This document shows positions 4,774 through 5,121 of a stretch of DNA of 5,121 nt, piece after piece; position 1 is the stretch's first letter; every line of letters begins with the position of its first letter. This DNA is from Bacteroidia bacterium. GTDB lineage: Bacteria > Bacteroidota > Bacteroidia > Bacteroidales > Prolixibacteraceae. Under the pieces are notes generated by a model. The model worked only from the letters and a program-made list of their open reading frames with translations, ran no database searches and had not been told where the DNA came from. The position numbers were made by a program, and so were the translations under genes. The stretch covers positions 1-5,121 of the forward strand of contig JANYJT010000204.1 in the NCBI GenBank assembly GCA_025358395.1. Direction: 5' to 3'.

Positions 4774-5121
4774 GCCGAAGTTATGACCGAGTTCATGAGT
4801 TGAAACCATAACAGTCCAGGAATATGTAGGAAAGTTAAAATAAGTGTTTTCTATATTACAGAATGAAAACCTTCCTGAATGGTCATTTGAATTATAGCTG
4901 GAGCACAGTGTACCAATCCATGCAATACCACCAGCCTGTAAAGGTCTGGTTGTTAATATTTGTGCCAGGTCTCCGTTAAAATTATCCTGTTTATTATCTC
5001 CGAATGCAATGAGGTATGCATCTGATGTTGTAATGTTCGAATACGGATCACTGCTAGTATAAACCTGAATTTGTGATATCTGAATTGGTATATACTCATT
5101 CTGATAGATAGTAGCTACTGA
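4636..5121 (-). CDS. Reprolysin-like zinc metalloprotease catalytic domain (partial, runs off the right edge; homologous part 4753-5121)
   Basis: On the minus strand the frame is open from the window end (first full codon 5121-5119) to TAA at 4636-4638. The first 123 visible residues form a clear metzincin catalytic domain: YQNEYIPIQISQIQVYTSSD (6-25), DLAQILTTRPLQAGGIAWIG (51-70), LCSS (72-75), FPTYSWTVMVSTHELGHNFG (97-116) and SMHTHAC (117-123). H109, H113 and H119 are the three zinc ligands and E110 the catalytic base of HExxHxxGxxH. The pattern PTYSW..V..HELGHN.GS.HTHAC is typical of secreted peptidases of Bacteroidota and relatives, often exported by the type IX system. After C123 (4753) the frame leaves family resemblance (W-Y-R-I...) because it is reading the antisense of the propeptide gene. 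The Met-turn and C-terminal domains expected after HTHAC are therefore missing. The start lies outside the window. It is probably the displaced middle of the gene at 4252. Confidence 0.9.
   Translation of the reverse strand, partial: SVATIYQNEYIPIQISQIQVYTSSDPYSNITTSDAYLIAFGDNKQDNFNGDLAQILTTRPLQAGGIAWIGTLCSSYNSNDHSGRFSFCNIENTYFNFPTYSWTVMVSTHELGHNFGSMHTHACWYRIRFTIYNTSVIDTLFVWFKFDAITCNRCCFKVLRQ
4753..4764. other. Inversion or chimera junction between protease propeptide (+) and catalytic domain (-)
   Basis: GCAAGCGTGTGT reads A-S-V-C in the plus-strand propeptide and, reverse-complemented, T-H-A-C in the minus-strand zinc-site block. Left of 4753 only the plus strand carries recognisable protease sequence; right of about 4764 only the minus strand does. 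Residue-level resemblance to the family is plausible on both strands across these roughly 12 bases, so this is the best bracket for the breakpoint and a possible short inverted repeat shared by the two original sites. The exact base cannot be fixed without the other junction. Confidence 0.65.

Noticed and set aside
1..5121. CRISPR arrays, tRNA/rRNA genes or insertion-sequence ends
   Set aside because: No regularly spaced repeats, cloverleaf-like sequences, rRNA signatures or transposase motifs were seen on either strand.

Overview
The window is AT-rich and gene-dense. It most likely comes from a member of the Bacteroidota/Ignavibacteriota group. The evidence is protein content: an SDR-type L-threonine dehydrogenase of the vertebrate/Bacteroidota kind, a stand-alone ABC-type six-helix membrane protein, a secreted lipocalin-like protein and a reprolysin-like zinc metallopeptidase. 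Most genes also lack a clear Shine-Dalgarno sequence. The assignment is inference from protein style, not a taxonomic match.

Layout, left to right. (1) 1-495 (+): C-terminal half of L-threonine 3-dehydrogenase, followed by a perfect palindrome at 502-529 that is probably its terminator. (2) 542-1426 (+): a ten-helix EamA/DMT-type exporter or permease. (3) 1428-2048 (-): a YgjV-like protein with three membrane helices and a GNAT-like soluble tail; it meets the EamA gene tail to tail with one base between. (4) 2049-2241: intergenic, with a weak candidate promoter for the YgjV-like gene. (5) 2242-2508 (-): a small hypothetical protein. (6) 2705-3721 (-): an ABC six-transmembrane-domain protein with no ATPase domain. 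(7) 3722-3848: a very AT-rich divergent control region with an inverted repeat. (8) 3849-4235 (+): a signal-peptide-bearing lipocalin-like protein. (9) 4252-4773 (+): signal anchor and propeptide of a secreted metalloprotease, cut off abruptly. (10) 5121 down to about 4753 (-): the catalytic domain of a metalloprotease, with an intact HELGHNFGSMH zinc site, running off the right edge.

The most striking observation is the last pair. A propeptide on the plus strand runs head-on into a reprolysin-like catalytic domain on the minus strand. They look like two parts of one gene in which a segment has been flipped. The junction falls in a short stretch (about 4753-4764) that reads acceptably as propeptide on one strand and as catalytic domain on the other, as expected if recombination or a chimera formed at a short inverted repeat. 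It may be a real DNA inversion (fixed or phase-variable), two neighbouring paralogue fragments, or an assembly or amplification chimera. The window alone cannot decide, but each model makes clear predictions about the sequence just past the right edge.

The other genes look like ordinary chromosomal housekeeping and membrane genes with no shared pathway. The lipocalin-like gene and the protease propeptide are the only pair that looks like an operon (same strand, 16 bp apart, with a good ribosome binding site between them).
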